Notes: generated from the sequence alone by a model not told the origin. A stretch of 17,073 nucleotides of DNA from Synergistales bacterium (GCA_026002695.1 BOCB01000033.1:1-17073), one strand, 5' to 3'; numbered from the stretch's first letter, positions 1-5,995 are shown. A program made the numbers and translations.

Positions 1-23
1 GGGGGGGGGGGGGGGGGGGGGGG
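1..23 (+). repeat. Poly-G tract at contig start, inside a GT2 gene
   Basis: There are 23 consecutive G residues, followed directly by ATGTGGTC. The tract sits at the same codon position, just before the DXD motif, as the 13-G tract in the paralogue at 3334-3346. Because the tract begins at base 1 its true length is unknown. Part of it may be an assembly or sequencing extension. Confidence 0.8.
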
Positions 24-724
24 ATGTGGTCTTTTTCATTGACGACGACAGCGAGCTTGCGGCGGACGCGGTATCGACCGTAGTAAAATATTTCAGTAAC
101 TTCTCATGGCTGAAAGGAATGGCGCCACCTTTAATAGATAAGCGCCCTCGAATCGACAAATATATTAAGCATCCGGTCATCGGGATGCTGCGCGATTTGA
201 TATATGCTTTTTTTATGGGCAAAGAATATCCGCACAGGAAGATACGGAACTCCGCCCGCAATTCTTTCCCCGCGCATGATACGCCCGGAGTCGCGGAGTG
301 GCTGACAGGAGCGGGTATGGCATTTAGAAAAATCGTATTTGAATCTATGGAATTTGACGAACGGTTGGAATTATTCGGAGGATACGCGTTGGGAGAGGAT
401 TATGATTTTTCGCACAGAGTTTTTTTGCATTATAATGAGCCCTTGTTAGTCGCTTCCTCCGACCCTGTAATTCATCATAACGCTGACGGGGGGCGCATTG
501 GCGACAATGTAAAAAGATGCGCTTGTATTTTTTACAATACGTCAATTATAAGGACGAATTTCAGAAAATACAGATCATACAGATTGCTGCCTTTCATCTG
601 GGAATCACGCTTCGGAATGATTTTATCATTGTTGATGCAAAGAGTCAGCGCAACAGAAATATTCCGGGGATATGTCTTATATAGGAAGGCTCTCGCCTCG
701 AGGGGCGGCGGCAAAAAAGATTGA
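2..724 (+). CDS. Family 2 glycosyltransferase, 5'-truncated, entered through a poly-G tract
   Basis: This is the C-terminal part of a GT-A fold (family 2) glycosyltransferase, probably transferring a sugar during surface polysaccharide synthesis. The window starts inside the gene. The reading frame runs through the G tract as Gly codons into GDVVFFIDDD, whose Asp cluster is the expected metal and nucleotide-sugar binding DXD motif. Further on are PGVAEWL, FDERLELFGGYALGEDYDFSHR and a conserved HH pair, all shared with the complete paralogue at 3058-4038. That paralogue shows that about 90 N-terminal residues are missing here. The only start-like codon in the remaining part is GTG at 26, which lies inside the conserved core and is not a real start. 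Family assignment is secure; acceptor and donor sugar are unknown. Whether the gene is in frame cannot be judged because the tract is cut by the contig end. Confidence 0.85.
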   Translation, partial: GGGGGGGDVVFFIDDDSELAADAVSTVVKYFSNFSWLKGMAPPLIDKRPRIDKYIKHPVIGMLRDLIYAFFMGKEYPHRKIRNSARNSFPAHDTPGVAEWLTGAGMAFRKIVFESMEFDERLELFGGYALGEDYDFSHRVFLHYNEPLLVASSDPVIHHNADGGRIGDNVKRCACIFYNTSIIRTNFRKYRSYRLLPFIWESRFGMILSLLMQRVSATEIFRGYVLYRKALASRGGGKKD

Positions 725-789
725 TGTGGGAGAGTTTCACAAGAAACGTTGAGCGGCCAAGGCGTATATGGCGCTTTTGACTATATGAT

Positions 790-818
790 GTTACTTTGCA
801 TAAATAATTAATTATAAT
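790..818 (+). promoter_or_regulatory. Candidate promoter of the orphan antitoxin
   Basis: A perfect -10 box TATAAT lies at 813-818, 24 bases before the start codon at 843. The -35 region is weak (around TTACTT at 791-796). The surrounding 40 bases are very AT-rich. The call rests mainly on the -10 box. Confidence 0.4.
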
Positions 819-842
819 AGATGTTGAGAGGAGGTGACATCA

Positions 843-1109
843 ATGGATAATCAAAAATTATCGGGTTTTACCTTGAGACTTCCGGAGACAAAGGCGCGGG
901 CTTTTCGTGTCAGGTGTGCTATGGAGGGTTCAAAGGCGCAGGCCGTATTAAGCCGATCGGTTGACGATTTCTTACAGCATGAGACGCGGGAACCGAACGG
1001 CGAAACGATAGCCGCGATGATGGAGGCCAAGGAAGGCAGAGGTACGGCAACGACTATCGAGGAAATAAGAGCGCGCTGTAAAGCACTGCGAGAGGTGGGC
1101 ATGGAATAA
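843..1109 (+). CDS. Putative RHH-type antitoxin, orphan (RelB/DinJ-like)
   Basis: An 88-residue protein. The N-terminal half (SGFTLRLPETKARAFRVRCA...) reads like a ribbon-helix-helix DNA-binding domain: a short beta strand followed by two helices. The C-terminal half (ETIAAMMEAKEGRGTATTIEEI) resembles the toxin-binding tail of RelB/DinJ antitoxins, with its usual E..A..E....G pattern. I chose ATG 843 because AGGAGGTG at 829-836 is a near-perfect ribosome binding site 6 bases upstream; the in-frame GTG at 834 overlaps that site. No intact toxin follows, only a possible remnant (1110-1200), so the gene appears to be an orphan. Expected role: DNA-binding autorepressor and toxin inhibitor in the cytoplasm. 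The family assignment is by eye and moderately sure. Confidence 0.6.
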   Translation: MDNQKLSGFTLRLPETKARAFRVRCAMEGSKAQAVLSRSVDDFLQHETREPNGETIAAMMEAKEGRGTATTIEEIRARCKALREVGME

Positions 1110-1200
1110 AAGGCGAGAGAAACACCAAAACAATTCAGAAGAGGATGATATAAAACGAATACGCTTTATCTTTCGAGACTTGGCAGTCATGCAGAATTAG
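1110..1200 (+). pseudogene. Possible decayed YafQ/RelE-type toxin remnant
   Basis: Directly after the antitoxin stop, one frame reads KARETPKQFRRG and ends in TGA at 1146-1148. A second frame then continues from 1144 as DDIKRIRFIFRDLAVMQN to a TAG near 1200. Joined, the pieces resemble the N-terminus of YafQ-type toxins (T.QFKKD.KR). The position immediately 3' of an antitoxin supports the reading. The match is short, needs a frameshift, and the catalytic C-terminus is absent, so this is tentative. Confidence 0.25.
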
Positions 1201-1399
1201 GCTTTTGAGAAAAAAAGTAAGGGGCGAATGGCTGAGGCTGTTCGCTCGTTCTACAAGCGATTAAAGGCATACTACTACTTACCGATTTGTTTGTTGAAAA
1301 CTCGATGAACATGAGAAGCGATAGCGCCGAGTGTTGCCGTTTTTGAGATTGACGGTGGGGGTTCCCGTCCGACTATCTCATATCTCATTCGCCAATCAA
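1201..1399. other. Intergenic region, no gene seen
   Basis: There is no open frame with a credible start, and no RNA gene is recognisable. The stretch lies between a plus-strand TA remnant and the 3' end of the minus-strand fic gene. A weak stem (GACGG with CCGTC, about 1350-1371) could belong to the end of the fic transcript but lacks a convincing T run. Confidence 0.4.
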
Positions 1400-2446
1400 T
1401 TATCGTTTAGCCGCATACTTTGTATTCCGCGCTGTGCCGATTTTCTCTATCGCGCCGGAACGGAGCATATCGGCAAGTACCTTTTCAACAGTGGTCGGGC
1501 TGACATCGGGCAGAATGCGGCAAATCTCGCGTTTTGAAATCGGGAGCAGACTGTTCAAAATTGTCGTTTCAATACGCTGACGTTTGCTGACTTTGCCGCT
1601 CTGTATCGCCGCAAAGTGTGTGTCAAGTTCCTTGTAGCATTTCAGCAATGTCACAAGAAAGTTGCTCATAAACGGGAAATAATTATTCGCGGCACTGTGC
1701 CAATTCGTGGAACTGTCCTTTAACGCTTGATAATACAGCCCTTTTGTGTCGTTTATCTGCGCTTCAAACGAGATGTATTTCCCCGAGTCAAAGCCGTTTT
1801 TGTAGAGCAGCAATAGCGATAACAACCGCGACATTCTGCCGTTGCCGTCCGAGAACGGGTGTATGCAAAGAAAGTCCAGTATAAAGCACGGAATCAAGAG
1901 CAGACGGTTGATTGCCGAGTTATCGCGCGCTTCCATAAACGCGAGCGTGAGCTGCTTCATGGTTTCTGCGGTTTCGTCAGCGGGCGTCGGCACAAAGCGA
2001 ACGCTTCGCCGTCCGTCCGCGCCGACTTCCATAATCACATTGTCGCTGTCTTTGTATCTGCCGCCGCCATTCGGCGTGAACGACAACATAATCTCGTGTA
2101 AACGTAAAATATCTTGTTCCCGAATATCAAGCGTTTCAAAACCCGTGTGAATTAAATTCAATGCCGCGCTGTATCCGGCAATCTCAGCTTCATCGTGATT
2201 CAAGGGCGCGGCGTTTTGGATAACGATTTGATTGATACGAGCCTCGCTCGTCACGATACCCTCAATCGCGTTAGACCCGCGCACCGACTGAACCTTTGCG
2301 ATATTCTCAAGCCGGGTGAATACATCCGGGTAGTTATCGTGCCGCTCGGCTTCACGGGTACGAAGCTCTGCAATCGCTCCGACAATGTTGACCAGTCCCG
2401 CCGGAAGCATACCCTGTTCGAGAAAAGAATAGCTAAAGTATCTCAT
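1400..2446 (-). CDS. Fic domain protein, class II, with C-terminal winged helix
   Basis: A 348-residue Fic protein, a family that usually AMPylates (transfers AMP to) target proteins. Core motif HPFSDGNGR begins at His196, and the catalytic His, acidic Asp and GNGR loop are all present. An N-terminal inhibitory helix motif S-x-x-x-E-G is present at S58-E62-G63, which marks class II Fic proteins that auto-inhibit through Glu. The last ~60 residues (KREICRILP..SPTTVEKVLADMLRSGAIEKIG) look like a winged helix-turn-helix, so the protein may also bind DNA. Start ATG at 2446 is preceded by GGAGGT on the minus strand; the TTG upstream at 2458 overlaps that site and was rejected. The gene is complete and is flanked by TA remnants. 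A promoter overlapped by a perfect palindrome lies upstream and suggests autoregulation. The target protein is unknown. Confidence 0.92.
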   Translation of the reverse strand: MRYFSYSFLEQGMLPAGLVNIVGAIAELRTREAERHDNYPDVFTRLENIAKVQSVRGSNAIEGIVTSEARINQIVIQNAAPLNHDEAEIAGYSAALNLIHTGFETLDIREQDILRLHEIMLSFTPNGGGRYKDSDNVIMEVGADGRRSVRFVPTPADETAETMKQLTLAFMEARDNSAINRLLLIPCFILDFLCIHPFSDGNGRMSRLLSLLLLYKNGFDSGKYISFEAQINDTKGLYYQALKDSSTNWHSAANNYFPFMSNFLVTLLKCYKELDTHFAAIQSGKVSKRQRIETTILNSLLPISKREICRILPDVSPTTVEKVLADMLRSGAIEKIGTARNTKYAAKR

Positions 2447-2461
2447 ATGCACCTCCAAGAA

Positions 2462-2500
2462 ATTATCTGCATATATTATGATATTTTATATGCAGATAAT
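2462..2500. promoter_or_regulatory. Perfect inverted repeat, probable operator upstream of fic
   Basis: Arms ATTATCTGCATATA (2462-2475) and TATATGCAGATAAT (2487-2500) are a 14/14 inverted match with an 11-base spacer. The arms cover most of the fic promoter, so a dimeric repressor bound here would block it. The winged helix of the Fic protein itself is the obvious candidate binder (inference). Confidence 0.65.
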
Positions 2501-2503
2501 CAA
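2475..2503 (-). promoter_or_regulatory. Promoter of the fic gene
   Basis: On the minus strand, -35 TTGATT (2498-2503), a 17-base spacer, and -10 CATAAT (2475-2480). A start site near 2467 would leave a leader of about 20 bases with the ribosome binding site at 2451-2456. The palindrome at 2462-2500 overlaps the spacer, the -10 box and the start site. Confidence 0.65.
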
Positions 2504-2516
2504 GCCCAAGCATTTT

Positions 2517-2656
2517 TTTGAGTTTCTCCATTTTTTCAACGAAGCCTTGTACCACAAGGGTTTGAGAGTTTTTTCGTTTTCAACTTATCGTCGCACGAAA
2601 CCATTACGGCAAAAGGGGTTGCGGATTCGTCTTACTAAAAAATGGGGAAACTCAAA
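2517..2656. mobile_element. Possible MITE-like element, 140 bp
   Basis: Terminal inverted repeats at 2517-2536 (TTTGAGTTTCTCCATTTTTT) and 2637-2656 match at 19 of 20 bases. The interior has no coding potential that I recognise and contains a small hairpin (CCTTGT...ACAAGG, 2545-2559). No clear target-site duplication was seen, so it could instead be a decayed insertion-sequence end pair or a simple long hairpin. Confidence 0.4.
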
Positions 2657-2667
2657 CAATTTTCGTG

Positions 2668-2696
2668 TTGACATTGTAAATAAATTTATATATGAT
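2668..2696 (+). promoter_or_regulatory. Strong sigma70-type promoter of the antitoxin/YoeB remnant
   Basis: A consensus -35 TTGACA (2668-2673), a 17-base spacer and a -10 TATGAT (2691-2696). The predicted start is near 2703, 29 bases before the ATG at 2732. Confidence 0.8.
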
Positions 2697-2716
2697 GAGC
2701 CTACCATAAATTTATA
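2680..2716. promoter_or_regulatory. Paired palindromic operator candidates
   Basis: ATAAATTTATA occurs twice, at 2680-2690 and 2706-2716. Its first 10 bases are a perfect palindrome. The two copies are 26 bases apart and bracket the -10 box and the predicted start site. This arrangement is typical of TA autorepression by an RHH or AbrB-like antitoxin dimer; the actual binder is inferred. Confidence 0.5.
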
Positions 2717-2731
2717 AAGAAGGTGCATCCA

Positions 2732-2896
2732 ATGCCGCAGACAACGTTTGAACTCACGACAAAGAGAACGGACGACGACCCGTTTTACAGCAAAGAAAAT
2801 CAGGCATATCTAAAGCAGTCTATTGATGACATGGTCGCCGGCAGGGGGCTTGTCTATAAAACGATGGAAGAATTAGAGGCTATGGAGAATGGGTAG
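2732..2896 (+). CDS. Antitoxin of a RelB/DinJ/YefM-like TA pair, small
   Basis: A 54-residue protein beginning MPQTTFELTTKRTDDDPFYSKENQ. The C-terminal part (YLKQSIDDMVAGRGLVYKTMEELE) carries the N..hL..sI.d...G pattern of the toxin-neutralising tail of RelB-type antitoxins. It has AAGAAGGTG as ribosome binding site (2717-2725) and a strong promoter with paired palindromes. Its stop overlaps the start of the following YoeB-like frame by 8 bases (ATGGGTAG), the usual translational coupling of TA pairs. At 54 residues it is shorter than many relatives, so the DNA-binding part may be reduced. It looks intact and expressible although its toxin is truncated. The subfamily is uncertain. Confidence 0.7.
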   Translation: MPQTTFELTTKRTDDDPFYSKENQAYLKQSIDDMVAGRGLVYKTMEELEAMENG

Positions 2897-3008
2897 GCAG
2901 ATAACTTTCCAAGAAAGAGGGTGGAATGATTATCTATATTGGCAGACTCAAGACAAAAAGACATTAAAACGGATAAATCACCTATGCAATACGGATTCAA
3001 AATCGTAA
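2889..3008 (+). pseudogene. Truncated YoeB/Txe-type toxin
   Basis: The frame starts at ATG 2889 and reads MGRQITFQERGWNDYLYWQ then TQDKKTLKRINHLCNTDSKS and stops at 3006-3008. The first ~32 residues match the well-known YoeB N-terminus (I.F...AW.DYLYWQ..DKK.LKRIN.L). YoeB is normally about 85 residues, so the C-terminal half with the catalytic His/Tyr is missing. This ribosome-dependent mRNA endonuclease should therefore be inactive. The break lies 50 bases before the GT2 gene at 3058, which suggests that arrival of the glycosyltransferase segment cut the toxin (inference). Confidence 0.75.
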
Positions 3009-3057
3009 ATGATATAGGCTGAGAATAGTAACGGTAAACACCGAACAGGGGAACAAG

Positions 3058-4038
3058 ATGAAACTCTCCGAGGGAGCTGACTCGATGCCGTACGTAACCG
3101 TAATAATCGCGACGAAAAACAGAGCCGAGGCAATAGCCGAAATAGCCCTGCCCGGTTTGCTGAGGCAGGACAGCCTTGATTTTGAGGTCTCGGTATGGGA
3201 CGCGAGCGACGATGAGCTTACTAAGGACGCCGCCCTGAAATTTTTACCCGCGTTCAAGGAGAAGGGGGTAAATTTGATTTACACCCGCGCCCCGAGAGCC
3301 GGGTCAGCGTCGCAGAGGAACGACGCGGTACGCGGGGGGGGGGGGGATGTGGTCTTTTTCATTGACGACGACTGCGAGGTTGCTAAGAGCGGCATTGGCA
3401 CTATTAAAGATTACTTTGACAGCTTCAAATGGTTAAAGGGGATGGGTTTGCCGCTGATTGACAAACCTAATGCAGAGCATAAAAAGGCTTCTGCGTTGAA
3501 GTCGATCATTAAATATTTTTTTGTGTTTATTTTTAGTTTTTTTAAGAAGGGGAGTGCTTTGCAACGCAATGTAGGAGCTTCAACCTTCAATGAATATCCG
3601 CTATCAGATATTCCCGGTGTCGCGGAATGGCTATCCGGCGGTGATATGGCTTTTAGGATATCAGTTTTTGACGAGCTCCAATTTGACGAAAGGCTTCAAC
3701 GGTTTGGCGGCTATGCGCTTGGAGAGGATTATGATTTTTCACACAGAGTGTTTTTGCATTTCAAACAACCTTTAGTAGTTGCTTCCGGAGCTCATGTAAT
3801 TCATCATGCAGTTGTCGGCGGACGCATAAGCGAAGACTACAAGCGAGTAGCCGCAATCTGCTATAATACAGCTATAATCAGGCGGAACTTTAATCGTTAT
3901 AAAAAATATCCATTAGTCCCTTTTTTGTGGAAGTTTCGCTTTAAGTTGCTCGTTTCCATGTTTCTCAATGGCTGTCATTTGCGTGACCTTGTACGCGGAT
4001 TTTCAGAATATAAAAAGGCTTTACGCGAAACTGTATAA
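3058..4038 (+). CDS. Family 2 glycosyltransferase with in-frame poly-G tract (phase ON)
   Basis: A 326-residue GT-A fold glycosyltransferase, probably acting at the cytoplasmic face of the membrane on a surface glycan. The N-terminus MPYVTVIIATKNRAE is the nucleotide-sugar binding strand. QRNDAV is followed by Gly codons from a 13-G tract and then FFIDDD, the DXD metal site. The later motif GVAEWLSGGDMAFR...GEDYDFSHR probably holds the catalytic acid. With 13 G the frame is open. Loss or gain of one G gives a stop at 3434-3436 or 3363-3365. The start is uncertain: ATG 3058 has AGGGG six bases upstream, but ATG 3085 begins exactly at the conserved core and has GAGGGAG upstream. It is a paralogue of the gene at the window start. 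Sugar specificity is not readable. Confidence 0.92.
   Translation: MKLSEGADSMPYVTVIIATKNRAEAIAEIALPGLLRQDSLDFEVSVWDASDDELTKDAALKFLPAFKEKGVNLIYTRAPRAGSASQRNDAVRGGGGDVVFFIDDDCEVAKSGIGTIKDYFDSFKWLKGMGLPLIDKPNAEHKKASALKSIIKYFFVFIFSFFKKGSALQRNVGASTFNEYPLSDIPGVAEWLSGGDMAFRISVFDELQFDERLQRFGGYALGEDYDFSHRVFLHFKQPLVVASGAHVIHHAVVGGRISEDYKRVAAICYNTAIIRRNFNRYKKYPLVPFLWKFRFKLLVSMFLNGCHLRDLVRGFSEYKKALRETV
3334..3346 (+). repeat. Poly-G tract, 13 G, in the GT2 gene
   Basis: Thirteen uninterrupted G residues within coding sequence, read as four GGG codons plus the first base of GAT. In-frame lengths are 10, 13 and 16. Tracts of this length are hypermutable by slipped-strand mispairing. Confidence 0.95.
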
Positions 4039-4090
4039 GGGAACAAGATGGAACTCATCCTCGAAAGGTTAAGACAGGGGATTGAAACAT

Positions 4091-5257
4091 ATGGGGGATA
4101 AAAAGTTAATCGGCTTTATTTTGCCGAGTTTGGGCAGCGGCGGCGGTGTCGAGCGGGTCGTCGTCAATCTTGCCAATCAATTTGCCGAAAAAGGTTATCC
4201 GGTGGACATCGTTTTGTGGTCGGGTAATGTCGATTCTCCGTACAGCGCTGAAATAGACAAGTCGGTCAACGTTATATCAATAAGGGGCCCGCAGAGGCAG
4301 TATAATCTGCTCTTCAAGGGTATCGCGGCTCTGTGTTCCATAGGGAAGATGGTTCGCTATATAAATCGGGCGAGGCCGGGTGTCATATTTGCGAGCACAT
4401 GCGAGCTTATCGCGATAATGGCGAACGAGCTTGCGAAGAACCGAAGCAAAATGGCTGTGATAGTCCACTCCGATCCGTCTTTTTCCTCTGTTCTCATAAT
4501 GCAAAGAGGCAAAATCCTGAGGCTGCGTTTTTTCAGATGGCTCTCAAAATTATTATACCCAAAGGCGGATTGGGTAACCGGTGTCTCGAAGGGTGTTGCG
4601 GAGGGAGTAGCGAGAAACGGTATCGTGCCTGAGAATAAAATTGGATTCATATACAATCCTGTTGTCACTCGATCCCTGAAGGAGAAGTCCAAGGAAATTC
4701 CCGGACACCCTTGGCTTGCTAAAAAGGATTGCCCTGTCTTTATTGGGGTTGGGCGATTGTCGGTTGAAAAAAATTTTGCGCTGTTGCTGAGGGCTTTTAA
4801 GCTCGTATCGGATAAACTGGACTCGGTTCTGCTGATAATCGGAGAGGGAGCGTTGCTGGATGACCTGAAAAAGTTGAGCGCCGAACTTGGCATCGAATCA
4901 AGGGTGGATTTTACAGGTTTTCTGAAAAACCCTTTTGGGGCGATTGCTCACGCCGACGTCTTTGTATTGTCGTCGAACGTGGAAGGGCTCCCCTCGGTTA
5001 TGATAGAGGCGATGGCCTGCGGATGTCAGATCGTCTCGACAAATTGCCCGAGCGGCCCCGCTGAAATCCTCGAAGGCGGGAAATTCGGCCGCCTCGTCCC
5101 CGTAGATGACGAAACAGCTCTGTCCGAAGCGATGCTGCTCGCGTATTCGGATCCGATAGATAAAAATTTTCTTCTGGAACATGCCGAGACTTTTAACGCC
5201 GGCGCGATAGGGCAACAGTACATCACCTTGGCTGAGGGGCTCATGGACGGTAAATAG
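4091..5257 (+). CDS. Family 4 glycosyltransferase (GT-B fold)
   Basis: A 388-residue retaining GT-B glycosyltransferase. The N-terminus IGFILPSLGSGGGVERVVVNLA is the glycine-rich acceptor-side loop of GT4 enzymes. The C-terminal Rossmann domain has VGRLSVEKNF, the strand LIIGEGALLDDL, and the E-x7-E donor-binding signature EGLPSVMIEAMACG. ATG 4091 was chosen over the in-frame TTG at 4082 because AGGGG at 4076-4080 is a plausible ribosome site for 4091 and too close for 4082. It lies about 50 bases after the GT2 gene, so the two probably share a transcript. It has no long homopolymer, so it would be a constant step next to switchable ones. A role in capsule or LPS-type glycan is inferred; the sugar is unknown. 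Confidence 0.93.
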   Translation: MGDKKLIGFILPSLGSGGGVERVVVNLANQFAEKGYPVDIVLWSGNVDSPYSAEIDKSVNVISIRGPQRQYNLLFKGIAALCSIGKMVRYINRARPGVIFASTCELIAIMANELAKNRSKMAVIVHSDPSFSSVLIMQRGKILRLRFFRWLSKLLYPKADWVTGVSKGVAEGVARNGIVPENKIGFIYNPVVTRSLKEKSKEIPGHPWLAKKDCPVFIGVGRLSVEKNFALLLRAFKLVSDKLDSVLLIIGEGALLDDLKKLSAELGIESRVDFTGFLKNPFGAIAHADVFVLSSNVEGLPSVMIEAMACGCQIVSTNCPSGPAEILEGGKFGRLVPVDDETALSEAMLLAYSDPIDKNFLLEHAETFNAGAIGQQYITLAEGLMDGK

Positions 5258-5275
5258 TCAGGCAAAATATAATAT

Positions 5276-5614
5276 TCATTCAGACCCAAAAATCACGGAC
5301 AATTTCGCCAAAACATCATCCATAATAATATTTGGGACACATTCTATTTTTTGCGCGTTTCTGGAGCTAATGTCTAGCGCGCGAGGCTGATCACATCGAA
5401 TAATTCCGGTAGTTCTTGTTCCGCAACCGTCTAAGGACACCGCAAATCCAATCGTGCGAACAAAACGTCCTCCGGTAGTAATAGGCAATACGACCGGAGT
5501 TTGCGTTATGCGGTTAAAGGAGCCCGGTGAAACTATTAGGACGGGACGTTTACCCTGCTGCTCATGTCCGGACACAGGGTCTAAGGAAACCAGATAGATA
5601 TCTCCGCGCTCCAC
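5276..5614 (-). CDS. MazF/PemK-type mRNA endoribonuclease toxin
   Basis: A 112-residue toxin beginning MERGDIYLVSLDPVSGHEQQ, the classic MazF/PemK N-terminus (GDIY.V.LDP..G.EQ.G.RP.LV.S). The conserved KRPVLIVSP strand and the later RCDQPRALD motif match the family, whose members cut single-stranded RNA at short sequences. It starts with GTG at 5614-5612, overlapping the antitoxin stop TAG by one base, so translation is coupled. The length is normal and no lesion is visible. It is convergent with the GT4 gene, with only 18 bases between them. It resembles the ChpB/PemK branch, but the exact subgroup was not tested. Confidence 0.92.
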   Translation of the reverse strand: MERGDIYLVSLDPVSGHEQQGKRPVLIVSPGSFNRITQTPVVLPITTGGRFVRTIGFAVSLDGCGTRTTGIIRCDQPRALDISSRNAQKIECVPNIIMDDVLAKLSVIFGSE

Positions 5615-5871
5615 TATATTAACTCTCTTCCTGCAGCGGGTGTTTCAATCCATTCCCTGTCTTCTTCCGAAAAGCTCACGTTTTGGTCACATTGCGCTAA
5701 GAGCTCATCCAAAGTATAGCGCGGCCGCCTTCGGGGCTCAACCATGAGGCGCTCGCTCTCGATTGAAATGCCTACTTCATTGCCGACGGCCAAACCCGCC
5801 GATTCAAGAAGCGCAGGAGGGATTGCTAACATTACAGAGCCGCCGACCCTGCGTAAATTTGTTGTATACAT
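5614..5871 (-). CDS. MazE/ChpS-type AbrB-fold antitoxin
   Basis: An 85-residue antitoxin. Residues 1-45 (TNLRRVGGSVMLAIPPALLE..GL..GNEVGISIE) form a swapped-hairpin AbrB/MazE DNA-binding domain. The acidic tail (YTLDELLAQCDQ..FSEEDREWIE) is the toxin-neutralising part, with the DEL..QC motif seen in ChpS/PemI proteins. GGGAG lies about 9 bases before ATG 5871. It is the first gene of a two-gene operon with the MazF-type toxin and is expected to autorepress from the divergent region upstream. Confidence 0.9.
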   Translation of the reverse strand: MYTTNLRRVGGSVMLAIPPALLESAGLAVGNEVGISIESERLMVEPRRRPRYTLDELLAQCDQNVSFSEEDREWIETPAAGRELI

Positions 5872-5902
5872 GATGTTATCTCCCTTCCGGAAATTATATA
5901 AA

Positions 5903-5931
5903 AATATAACTTATCAAGAGAGAAGAGTCAA
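5903..5931 (-). promoter_or_regulatory. Promoter of the mazEF-type operon
   Basis: Minus strand: -35 TTGACT (5926-5931), 17-base spacer, -10 TATATT (5903-5908). The start is predicted near 5896. The -35 box faces away from the hic promoter, and the two -35 boxes are only 14 bases apart. They sit in a 7-base inverted repeat, GTCAATG/CATTGAC (5927-5933 and 5944-5950). Confidence 0.65.
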
Positions 5932-5938
5932 TGTCGCT

Positions 5939-5977
5939 TGTCGCATTGACAATCACACGCGTTATACGCAATAATTA
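5939..5977 (+). repeat. 39-bp direct repeat, copy 1, carrying a promoter
   Basis: Identical over 39 bases to 6556-6594. It contains -35 TTGACA (5946-5951), an 18-base spacer and -10 AATAAT (5970-5975), a plausible promoter for the first hicA-hicB pair. In this copy the -10 region is also part of a perfect 16-base palindrome, CGCAATAATTATTGCG (5967-5982), a likely operator. Confidence 0.8.
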
Positions 5978-5995
5978 TTGCGAGGAGGGTTGGTT

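Larger units (their letters stand above)
3048..4056 (+). repeat. Duplicated 19-bp leader before two glycosyltransferase genes
   Basis: The sequence GGGAACAAGATGAAACTC at 3049-3066 recurs as GGGAACAAGATGGAACTC at 4039-4056 (one difference over these 18 bases). Each copy lies just upstream of, or at, a glycosyltransferase start. It may mark a cassette boundary. The coordinates span both copies. Confidence 0.55.

Noticed and set aside
3520..3543. Seven-T runs in the GT2 gene as additional slippage sites
   Set aside because: They encode a natural Phe-rich hydrophobic stretch and are too short to be convincing switches.
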